This document shows positions 1 to 9,024 of a stretch of 64,000 nt of DNA, piece by piece. The first letter of the stretch is position 1. Each line of letters opens with the position of its first letter. This stretch comes from an uncultured Clostridia bacterium. Lineage in GTDB: Bacteria > Bacillota > Clostridia > Christensenellales > CAG-314. The translations under genes and the position numbers were made by a program. The DNA lies in contig CALVWF010000003.1 of NCBI GenBank assembly GCA_944364615.1, positions 90,428 to 154,427 of the forward strand, written 5' to 3'. The notes beneath the pieces were generated by a model, which saw only the letters and a list, made by a program, of their open reading frames with translations, did no database searches and had not been told where the DNA came from.

Positions 1-559
1 GCGGGCAATCTTGCCGCTCCGCTACGCGACAGATTCGGAGTTCAGTTGCGTTTACAGATGTATACTCCCGAGCAGTTACGTCAGATAATAAAAGCGTCTG
101 CAAAAAAACTCAATGCGTCAATTGAGGATGAGGCGTGTATGGAAATAGCCAGACGGTCGAGAGGTACGCCTCGTATAGCCAACAGATTGCTTAAACGTAT
201 CCGTGACTTTGCGGATGTGATGAGCAACGGAGTCATTACACTGGAAACGACTTTGCATGCAATGGATCTGCTGGAGGTGGATCATCTCGGACTGGACGCA
301 GTGGACAAAAATCTGTTGCTTACCATTATAGACAAATTCAGCGGAGGTCCGGTAGGGCTTGACACTCTTGCGTCGGCTACGGGTGAAGATTCCGCTACAA
401 TAGAGGATGTTTACGAGCCTTATCTGATACAGTTGGGTTTTATAGCGCGCACTCCGCGCGGACGTGTGTGTATGCCGAATGCTTACAGGCATCTCGGCAA
501 ACCGCTGTCCAAACAGCGCATGGAAATGTTGTCGGTGTACGACAACGCTGAGGAGGAAA

Positions 560-573
<14 letters not shown>
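1..573 (+). CDS. ruvB: Holliday junction branch migration helicase RuvB, C-terminal part
   Basis: The reading frame is open from the first base of the window, so the gene starts upstream and about half of it is visible. The first residues (APLRDRFG) match the RuvB segment after sensor 1, and the rest matches the AAA+ lid ([17 protein letters not shown]) and the winged-helix DNA-binding domain ([13 protein letters not shown], then GPVGLDTLA). RuvB is the hexameric motor that, with RuvA, drives branch migration of Holliday junctions. It overlaps queA by 14 bases; ruvB-queA-tgt is a common bacterial cluster. An internal TTG at 46 is not the true start, because the upstream codons continue the RuvB alignment. 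Confidence 0.95.
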
Positions 574-2721
<2,148 letters not shown>

Positions 2722-2738
2722 AAATTGCACATTTCCTG

Positions 2739-2767
2739 TTGATTTTTGTGCATTAATAATGTATAAT
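2739..2767 (+). promoter_or_regulatory. SigA-type promoter for yajC
   Basis: TTGATT at 2739-2744 and TATAAT at 2762-2767 are separated by 17 bases. The predicted start lies about 40 bases upstream of the yajC ATG, which has a good Shine-Dalgarno (AAGGAGAT). Confidence 0.7.
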
Positions 2768-2811
2768 AAAGACTAATCAATTTGCTTTTGCAAATACAAG
2801 GAGATTTAACA

Positions 2812-3180
2812 ATGCTTAATTTGCTCAATTTTTTTGAAGATACGGCTCCAACAACTAATCCGTGGACAACGTGGGTAATATTGGGTGTATTGCTTGTCGC
2901 TGTTGTGCTGATGATGGTTATTCCCGGCAGAAAACAGAAGAAACAGGCTGAAGAAATGCGCGCACGTCTTAAAGTGGGTGCAACGGTTACCACTATCGGA
3001 GGTATTGTCGGCGAAATAATTCAGATGGACGACAAACACATCTACATCGTCACTGGTACCGAGGAAAATCCTCACACGATGAAACTTGTGCGTCAGGCTA
3101 TTCACTCGGTAAATGTAGATGCGGAAAAGACCGATTCCGCAGAGGGCTCCGAAGAAGAAGTAGTGGACGAAATTAAATAA
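2812..3180 (+). CDS. yajC: Preprotein translocase accessory subunit YajC
   Basis: A 122-residue single-span membrane protein: one hydrophobic segment (about residues 18-36) ending in PGRKQKKQAEEMRARLKVG, the classic YajC signature, then a soluble domain (VTTIGGIVGEI) and an acidic tail. YajC associates with SecDF-YidC at the SecYEG translocon. The start at 2812 follows AAGGAG at 2798-2803; an upstream TTG at 2782 overlaps the leader and is not used. In Clostridia yajC usually heads the cluster leading to scfA, scfB, secD and secF; secF is missing here. Confidence 0.95.
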   Translation: MLNLLNFFEDTAPTTNPWTTWVILGVLLVAVVLMMVIPGRKQKKQAEEMRARLKVGATVTTIGGIVGEIIQMDDKHIYIVTGTEENPHTMKLVRQAIHSVNVDAEKTDSAEGSEEEVVDEIK

Positions 3181-3199
3181 TTTGCGGCATAATTCAAAC

Positions 3200-3242
3200 G
3201 GCCTCCGAATATATTGTAGTAGTATTTCGGAGGTCTTTTTTT
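3200..3242 (+). terminator. Intrinsic terminator that contains the next gene's Shine-Dalgarno
   Basis: A 10-bp stem (3200-3209 with 3226-3235, one G-T pair) is followed by a T7 run (3236-3242) that ends directly at an ATG at 3243. The only good Shine-Dalgarno for that ATG, CGGAGG at 3228-3233, lies inside the 3' arm of the stem. The hairpin should both end the yajC transcript and mask initiation in any read-through RNA. Confidence 0.8.
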
Positions 3243-3629
3243 ATGGAAAATGTAAAAAGTTCTAACTCTGCTTCCGGGTTTTGGCTCGGCGTATTGAAAG
3301 GTGCACTGACAGCCTTTATACTTTCCGCGATTTTTGTGCTTGTGCTTGCATTGATAGCAAAAATGTTTGCTTTGCCAACCGATGTGTTGCCCATCGTCAA
3401 TCAGGTTTTAAAGGCAGTGGCAGTAATAGTTGCTGTTGCGCTGAATGTAAAAGGAGAAAAACTGTTCTTTAAAGCGTTGCTTGTTGCTACGGTTTACAGT
3501 TTGCTTTCATTGCTGTTGTTCGTAATTCTGGGTGGAGGTTTTTCCTTTGCGCAGTTTGCAACGGACTGGGCTATTGCCTTAGCGGTGTCCGTAATTACTG
3601 CCGTTATCAAATCGAGGCGCAGAGCGTAA
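3243..3629 (+). CDS. Four-span membrane protein, TIGR04086-like
   Basis: A 128-residue hydrophobic protein with about four membrane segments (near residues 15-40, 48-65, 75-98 and 105-123) and a basic C-terminus (KSRRRA). Position between yajC and the six-cysteine peptide gene, together with size and topology, fits the TIGR04086 family of Clostridia, whose function is not known to me. It starts at the base after a terminator T-run, and its Shine-Dalgarno is inside that terminator stem, so expression probably depends on read-through or RNA unfolding. The family assignment is by context and topology rather than a diagnostic motif. Confidence 0.65.
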   Translation: MENVKSSNSASGFWLGVLKGALTAFILSAIFVLVLALIAKMFALPTDVLPIVNQVLKAVAVIVAVALNVKGEKLFFKALLVATVYSLLSLLLFVILGGGFSFAQFATDWAIALAVSVITAVIKSRRRA

Positions 3630-3702
3630 CGAATAACCTTCGGATTTATCTTTTAAACGGACGCGTATCGACTGTATTTTGTCGAAAAGTTTATTGAAAC
3701 AG

Positions 3703-3731
3703 TTGATAAATATCACAATTCATTGTATAAT
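3703..3731 (+). promoter_or_regulatory. SigA-type promoter for scfA
   Basis: TTGATA at 3703-3708, a 17-base spacer and TATAAT at 3726-3731. The expected start near 3738 gives a leader of about 28 bases carrying TCGGAGG at 3751-3757, so scfA has its own strong promoter. Confidence 0.8.
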
Positions 3732-3765
3732 CATTACATAGATAAATCATTCGGAGGATGTCATC

Positions 3766-3936
3766 ATGAAATTTATTAAAACAGTTGTTGCTCCCCGCAC
3801 TAACGAGATTTCCGCCAACAGCGGATGCGGTGAATGCCGTTCCAGTTGTCAGTCTGCCTGCAAGACAAGTTGTACAGTAGGTAACCAGACTTGCGAACAG
3901 AAGACTGCCGTTAGAAACAAGGGTGGCAAGAAGTAA
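3766..3936 (+). CDS. scfA: Six-cysteine peptide SCIFF (ScfA), RiPP precursor
   Basis: A 56-residue peptide starting MKFIKTVVAP, with cysteines at 21, 24, 28, 32, 36 and 43 (CGECRSSCQSACKTSC then TVGNQTC). This matches the SCIFF family (six cysteines in forty-five), a ranthipeptide-type precursor in which the radical SAM enzyme ScfB installs Cys-to-Thr thioether links; the Thr residues after the cysteines are present. The start follows TCGGAGG. The maturase gene lies directly downstream behind an intrinsic terminator, so the peptide should be made in excess of the enzyme. SCIFF is nearly universal in Clostridia and its biological role is unknown. A basic C-terminal tail (NKGGKK) follows the last cysteine. 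Confidence 0.95.
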   Translation: MKFIKTVVAPRTNEISANSGCGECRSSCQSACKTSCTVGNQTCEQKTAVRNKGGKK

Positions 3937-3960
3937 TTTTCAGGCTGTTTTCTTTGTTTG

Positions 3961-3988
3961 ACCGCACTGTTTAACCGTGCGGTTTTTC
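3961..3988 (+). terminator. Intrinsic terminator between scfA and scfB
   Basis: ACCGCAC (3961-3967) pairs with GTGCGGT (3977-3983), loop of nine bases, followed by TTTT. It probably attenuates transcription so that far more peptide message than maturase message is made. Confidence 0.75.
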
Positions 3989-4052
3989 AACATTATTTTT
4001 GCGGTTAAAGGGCAGTGGAATTACTGCTCTTTTTGCCGAGTGGAGAAATATT

Positions 4053-5372
4053 TTGATTCATAGTTTTAGTTTGGGCGGAGAATACTTTCTGTACGACGTG
4101 GAAAGTTCCTCTCTTTTGGAAATTGACAAAATAGTTTACGACGTTCTTAACGACAAGTCTCTTGACGGTTACAGCACCGAAGACGTCGAAGAGGTCAAGA
4201 AAGAACTTCAACAGTTGCGCGAACAGGGTTTAATCGACGCTAAGGCTCCCGATATCAAGCCTCAGCCAAAGAGCAAGACTATAAAGTCTATGTGCATGCA
4301 TCTCAGTCATGACTGTAATTTGCGTTGCAAATACTGTTTCGCAGGTGAAGGTCTTTATCACGGTGAACGTATGCACATGCCTTTAAACGTGGCGTGCAAG
4401 GCAATAGATTTTCTGATTGAAAACAGCGGTGACAGACGCAATCTCGAAGTGGACTTTTTCGGCGGCGAACCGCTGATGAATTTCGAGGTACTCAAACAAA
4501 CCGTCGAATATGCCAAGAAGCAGGCGAAACTGCACAACAAGGAATTCAAGTTTACCACGACCACAAACGGTATTCTGCTTACCGAAGAAGTAAGCAGATA
4601 TCTCAACGAGGAAATGGACAACGTGGTGCTGAGCCTTGACGGCAGAAAGGAAATAAACGACGCTCAGCGTCCTACCGCCAACGGCAAGGGAAGTTTCGAT
4701 CTGATAGTGGACAAGTTCCGCTTTTTCCGTTCGATAAGAGGAGACAAGAGTTACTTTATACGCGGAACGTTTACAAGCGCTAATCCCGACTTCGCAAATG
4801 ACGTTCTGGAAATGACAAAACTCGGTTTCGATCAGGTGTCCGTTGAACCTGTAGTATTGCCTTCCGATCATCCTCTTGCCATCAAGCCGGAACAGATGAG
4901 CGAGATACTCGACAACTACGAGAAATTAGCGGTGCGTTACGTAGAAATGCGAAAGAAACCGGAAACGTGGTTCAGTTTCTTCCATTTTGTGGTGGAATTG
5001 GAAAACGGTCCGTGCTATAAGAAACGCCTTGTCGGATGCGGGGCAGGCAGCGAATATGTAGCGGTTACTCCTGACGGAAGTATTTATCCGTGTCATCAGT
5101 TTGCAGGGGAAAGTAAGTATCTGCTCGGCAATGTCTTTGAGGGAAAACTCAACGAGGAAGTCAGAGACATGTATCGCAACAGCAGTATTTTTACAAAACC
5201 GGTGTGTCAGAATTGCTGGGCGAAGTATCATTGCAGCGGCGGTTGTGCGGCCAATGCCATTCATTACAACGGCGACATAAACAAACCTTACGCCGAAGCG
5301 TGCGAAATGATGAAAAAACGCCTTGAATGTGCATTGTATGTGTATGCAAAAGAGCGCAAAACAATTGACTAA
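4053..5372 (+). CDS. scfB: SCIFF maturase ScfB, radical SAM/SPASM thioether-forming enzyme
   Basis: A 439-residue radical SAM enzyme expected to form thioether crosslinks in ScfA. The N-terminal ~75 residues (MIHSFSLGGEYFLYDVESSS) resemble the peptide-binding region of this family. The radical SAM cluster motif is C88-x3-C92-x2-C95 (CNLRCKYC), followed by FFGGEPLMN. The C-terminal SPASM domain shows CGAGSEYVAVTPDGSIYPC and CQNCWAKYHCSGGC for auxiliary iron-sulfur clusters. The TTG at 4053 is preferred: it follows GGAG at 4042 with a seven-base gap and matches the family N-terminus (MIH...). A longer frame opens at 3999 but would start within 15 bases of the terminator. Confidence 0.93.
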   Translation: MIHSFSLGGEYFLYDVESSSLLEIDKIVYDVLNDKSLDGYSTEDVEEVKKELQQLREQGLIDAKAPDIKPQPKSKTIKSMCMHLSHDCNLRCKYCFAGEGLYHGERMHMPLNVACKAIDFLIENSGDRRNLEVDFFGGEPLMNFEVLKQTVEYAKKQAKLHNKEFKFTTTTNGILLTEEVSRYLNEEMDNVVLSLDGRKEINDAQRPTANGKGSFDLIVDKFRFFRSIRGDKSYFIRGTFTSANPDFANDVLEMTKLGFDQVSVEPVVLPSDHPLAIKPEQMSEILDNYEKLAVRYVEMRKKPETWFSFFHFVVELENGPCYKKRLVGCGAGSEYVAVTPDGSIYPCHQFAGESKYLLGNVFEGKLNEEVRDMYRNSSIFTKPVCQNCWAKYHCSGGCAANAIHYNGDINKPYAEACEMMKKRLECALYVYAKERKTID

Positions 5373-5393
5373 TTGCAAATTGTATATTAAAAT
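5365..5393 (+). promoter_or_regulatory. Promoter for the secD-like gene
   Basis: TTGACT at 5365-5370 (overlapping the scfB stop), 17 bases, TAAAAT at 5388-5393. The leader of about 30 bases contains AAGGAGG, so this gene can be expressed apart from scfB. Confidence 0.6.
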
Positions 5394-5431
5394 AAAATGG
5401 TTATATAGTAACAAGTCAAGGAGGCTTTATA

Positions 5432-6679
5432 ATGACTAAACAATTGTCCGTTACACTGCTCAGTATTTTGCTTGTACTGATCGTGTTGTTCGGAGTATTT
5501 ACATTCTTGCCTGATAACATCAGTTACGGCGATTACGGTGTTTTCCATGCACCTGCTAACCTTATTCAGAAAGGACCCGACATCGGACCTTCTGTTACCG
5601 CAACTTATTCTGTTGATACAACCGACCTTGAAGAAGGCGTTCTGGAAAACGTTGACAATATCGTCACCACAAGACTTAATAAAATGTTTAACTACTACGG
5701 TCTGCCCGTAGTGCTTGAAGGAAATAAACTCAGCGTTACCGTTCCTCAGACTGCAAACGAAGAAAAGACCGACGCAAAGACAATCATCGAAACAGTCGTT
5801 GCCGAAGGTAAAATCGAATTTCTTCCTTCTCAGGAATACAGCGAATCAAATGTAGTGCTTTCCAACTACGGCGAAACAAAGTATTTTTCAAATGTTTCTA
5901 CAAGTAACTATGTAAACGGTGCCAATAAATACTATATTGTAAACGTCAGTCTTACCTCCGAAGGCAAGGAACTTGCTTCCGAAAAGTTTACGGCATCAAC
6001 AACCAGTTGGGGTGCTTACTGTGCCGTTGACGGTATCGTAACTTACGGTGCTGTCTATTCCAACGACACATTACAGATTTACACCAGCAGCAAAGAACAG
6101 GCTGTTGCGCTTGCAACGTACATTAATTACGGTTCTTTGCAGACTACATTGACGGAAACGGGGTACGAAAATGTCGATTCGTCCATTCCGTCTGCTTCTT
6201 TGATTTTCGGAATCGCTACGCTTGTGCTTATCGTTGCAGTGGCATTAGCGTTGTTGATTAAGTACGGTGTAAACGGTGTTGCAGGCATTTTGTCTATATT
6301 GATTTCCGCACTCGTGTTTACGATTTTCAGCGGTTTGGTATATTTCAGCGTGTTCAATCTTTATGCTTGGATAGGAGTTGTGCTCGGACTTGCGCTTATA
6401 TCTTCTCTTACATTCTATTCACTCGGCAAGGTAAAGTATTACCAACTTGCCGGAAACGGTAATAAGTATGCAAGAAAAACCGGTTTCAATTCTTCATTGA
6501 TCCGTACGCTGATCGTAAACCTTTGCGTATTGGTAGTGGGCATCATTCTGTGGGTTATTCCTACAGGCGTTACTCTCGGACTCGGTAACTCGCTGGTTTA
6601 CAGTGCAGTGCTTTCAATGATCTTCACCTTGGGACTGAACAGAGTATTTGTATCAATGCTTGCTCCTCTTTCCAAGTAA
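5432..6679 (+). CDS. secD: Divergent SecD-like protein (no SecF)
   Basis: A 415-residue protein with SecD topology: one N-terminal span (about 7-26), a large extracytoplasmic region (about 30-250), then five spans (about 255-277, 281-304, 309-332, 359-379, 384-408). The P1-like part has the SecD pattern of an RLN-containing helix (DNIVTTRLNKMFNYYG), a strand block (KLSVTVPQT) and KIEFLPS. SecD with SecF uses the proton gradient to pull exported proteins through SecYEG. Two oddities: no secF follows (recJ is next), and the segment where SecD normally has a Gly-rich stretch and Asp-x-Asn reads GVVLGLALISSLTFYS, with no acidic residue. The call rests on topology, weak motifs and the yajC-scfAB-secD-recJ order. 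Confidence 0.75.
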   Translation: MTKQLSVTLLSILLVLIVLFGVFTFLPDNISYGDYGVFHAPANLIQKGPDIGPSVTATYSVDTTDLEEGVLENVDNIVTTRLNKMFNYYGLPVVLEGNKLSVTVPQTANEEKTDAKTIIETVVAEGKIEFLPSQEYSESNVVLSNYGETKYFSNVSTSNYVNGANKYYIVNVSLTSEGKELASEKFTASTTSWGAYCAVDGIVTYGAVYSNDTLQIYTSSKEQAVALATYINYGSLQTTLTETGYENVDSSIPSASLIFGIATLVLIVAVALALLIKYGVNGVAGILSILISALVFTIFSGLVYFSVFNLYAWIGVVLGLALISSLTFYSLGKVKYYQLAGNGNKYARKTGFNSSLIRTLIVNLCVLVVGIILWVIPTGVTLGLGNSLVYSAVLSMIFTLGLNRVFVSMLAPLSK

Positions 6680-6706
6680 TCGGACAAATTTTTAAATAGA
6701 ATTCCG

Positions 6707-6735
6707 AAACAGCCTTTCGCTACGAAAGGCTGTTT
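6707..6735 (+). terminator. Perfect 13-bp hairpin abutting the recJ start
   Basis: AAACAGCCTTTCG (6707-6719) pairs perfectly with CGAAAGGCTGTTT (6723-6735) around a three-base loop. There is no U-run, so it is either a weak terminator or an RNA stabiliser or translational mask. GAAAGG in the 3' arm (6724-6729) is the only Shine-Dalgarno-like sequence for the GTG at 6736. Confidence 0.65.
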
Positions 6736-8985
6736 GTGTTAAATGCGATGAAAGAATATATAATACAACGTGACAACTTTATACAAAAAGACGTGGACGA
6801 ACTTGTGCAATGCGGTATTCCGGAAAACTTTGCACGGGTATTGTCTTCGCGCGGTATTACGTCCTCATCGTTGTCTGAATTGCAAGGCGACGGCAAATAT
6901 CACGACGCATTTGCCATGCAAGGGATGTCTCAGGCGGTACAGACGGTTAAAAAAACCGCACAGGAGGGTAAGCGCATACTTGTTTACGGCGATTACGACG
7001 CCGACGGGTTGTCCGCCTCATCCTTGTTGTCGCTGTTTTTTACGCGCAACGGAATAGACAACGATGTCGTTATTCCCGATCGGCAGGACGGATACGGTAT
7101 GCACACGCATCTTGTATCCGAGATGCTGTCCACGGGTAAATACGGGTTGCTTATAACCGTTGACTGCGGTATTTCCGACAGCGACACGGTAGAGGAACTC
7201 AAACAACTGTTTCCCGATGTGGACATAGTAGTGACAGATCACCACGAAGTGCCTGAAACTATACCGCAGTGCGTATGCGTAAACCCGAAACTGGGTAATT
7301 ATCCTTTCAGATATTTAAGCGGCTCCGGTGTTGCGTATAAACTTGTGCAGGCAATAGCAGGCAATGACATCGCGTTGCAGTATGCCGATCTTGCAATGAT
7401 AGGAACTATTGCCGATATAATGCCTTTACGGGATGAAAATCGCACGATTGTGCGCCACGGATTGAGCAACTTCAATCACAAGGGACTTAAATTGCTGGCA
7501 GCACAGTCGCGGTGCGAAAAGACGATCACGGCAACGGACATTGCAATGCGAATTGCTCCGCGTATAAATGCCGCAGGCAGAGTCGGCTCTCCGCTTACCG
7601 CACTCAGGGTGTTGCTTAGCGCGGAAAGGGCAGACGAAGATGCGGTGGAAAGGCTGTCGGAACTTAACGAACAGCGCAAACAACTGCTGGACGATATAGT
7701 GGAGCAGGCGGACGCATTGTGCGACAATCGCAAAATAAGACAGGAAAAACTTGTGTTTCTGTACGGCAAAGGTTGGCAGCACGGACTACTGGGAATAGTT
7801 GCTAACCGTTTTCGTGAAAAGTACAATCTTCCTGCAGTTATAATGACGGAAGACAACGGAAACTACGTGGGGTCGGCACGCGGTACGGACGGTGTGGATC
7901 TGCATGCTTTGTTCGTTCAGGCTGAATCTCTGCTCGTGCGGTTCGGAGGACATAAGGCTTCCGTCGGCTTTACCGTCTCTGCGGAAAATCTCAACGCATT
8001 GCGACAGAGATTGTCACAATGTCTTTGCGCGATGCCGGAAGAAGTTTTTGACAGAAAACTTTACTACGATCTGGATGCCGACGGTTCGTTTACCTACGCG
8101 GACGTGCTCAGACTGTCCGATATGTTGCAGCCCATGTTGCCGTCAGACGGTATAGTATTGCGTGTTCAGGATCATGTAAAATACGCAAACAGTTTCGGCA
8201 AAGACGGTTCGCACATATCATTTACGGTATCTGACGGGCTGGAGATGAAGGGCTTTTTTAAATTTTCGCAATATCTGGACGCATTGAAAACAGGCGCTGA
8301 AACAGTCACTCTTTGCACTTTGGAACGCAGTTCGTATGACGGCAACATTGTAGGTATAGTTTCGGCAATAGACTTGATGCCATCGTTACACTTCGAAAAA
8401 TTGTTTGATACGGTTTATGCAAAAAATATATCCGTTCAACCGTTTGATATTCATGAGTCTGCCTTCGAGAAAGTGCAAGAGGCGTTAAAAAGCAACAACG
8501 TGGCAGTTGTTTTCGATACATACAACCAGTATCTTAAATTCGGCAAAGAGGTGTGCAACGAATTGCCTGCGCCAAAGTTTTTCCTCCCCGATCAAAGCGA
8601 CAGATGCGTGCTGATTGCTCCAATAAACAACGATTTTTCCCGTTACGACAATGTCGTGGTGTTTACAGACAGTAAAAGCGTGCGCAATTACGGAAGTGCA
8701 TTGTATGTGTTTGTCGACAGACCTCAAAGGCCTGTGCTGAACAGAAAAATCTGTATGGCGGTATATAAAGCGTTACTTGGCAAAGGAAAATACGACAGCA
8801 TACAAGGGCTGTACAACAAGTTTTTGCTGGAAAAAATCACATATGCCCAATATCTGTGCGCCTTAAAGGTATTCGAGCAATTGCACCTGATATCAACCGA
8901 TTATATGTATCAATTGGAAATAAAGGGCAATAAAGTCAATCTGGAAGATTCTGCTGTTTACCGCTATCTCTATGAGGATTGCTGA
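6736..8985 (+). CDS. recJ: Single-stranded-DNA-specific exonuclease RecJ
   Basis: RecJ is a 5'-3' single-strand exonuclease used in recombination and mismatch or base-excision repair. The 749-residue protein shows the DHH-family motifs DYDADGLSAS and VTDHHEVPE, the GSGVAYKL block, and the DHHA1 motif FGGHKASVGFT. The C-terminal ~200 residues resemble the extra domain seen in firmicute RecJ and are poorly conserved. Start choice: GTG 6736 has GAAAGG six bases upstream, but that sits in a hairpin; an in-frame ATG at 6748 lacks a Shine-Dalgarno. The recJ stop is only 39 bases from relA, and the relA promoter fills that gap. Confidence 0.95.
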   Translation: MLNAMKEYIIQRDNFIQKDVDELVQCGIPENFARVLSSRGITSSSLSELQGDGKYHDAFAMQGMSQAVQTVKKTAQEGKRILVYGDYDADGLSASSLLSLFFTRNGIDNDVVIPDRQDGYGMHTHLVSEMLSTGKYGLLITVDCGISDSDTVEELKQLFPDVDIVVTDHHEVPETIPQCVCVNPKLGNYPFRYLSGSGVAYKLVQAIAGNDIALQYADLAMIGTIADIMPLRDENRTIVRHGLSNFNHKGLKLLAAQSRCEKTITATDIAMRIAPRINAAGRVGSPLTALRVLLSAERADEDAVERLSELNEQRKQLLDDIVEQADALCDNRKIRQEKLVFLYGKGWQHGLLGIVANRFREKYNLPAVIMTEDNGNYVGSARGTDGVDLHALFVQAESLLVRFGGHKASVGFTVSAENLNALRQRLSQCLCAMPEEVFDRKLYYDLDADGSFTYADVLRLSDMLQPMLPSDGIVLRVQDHVKYANSFGKDGSHISFTVSDGLEMKGFFKFSQYLDALKTGAETVTLCTLERSSYDGNIVGIVSAIDLMPSLHFEKLFDTVYAKNISVQPFDIHESAFEKVQEALKSNNVAVVFDTYNQYLKFGKEVCNELPAPKFFLPDQSDRCVLIAPINNDFSRYDNVVVFTDSKSVRNYGSALYVFVDRPQRPVLNRKICMAVYKALLGKGKYDSIQGLYNKFLLEKITYAQYLCALKVFEQLHLISTDYMYQLEIKGNKVNLEDSAVYRYLYEDC

Positions 8986-8989
8986 TTTG

Positions 8990-9018
8990 TTTACAAATCT
9001 ATTGCAATATGGTATAAT
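8990..9018 (+). promoter_or_regulatory. relA promoter predicting a leaderless mRNA
   Basis: TTTACA (8990-8995), exactly 17 bases, TATAAT (9013-9018). The ATG of relA begins at 9025, six bases after the -10 box, which is where transcription normally starts. No Shine-Dalgarno precedes the ATG. Confidence 0.8.
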
Positions 9019-9024
9019 TGAAAT

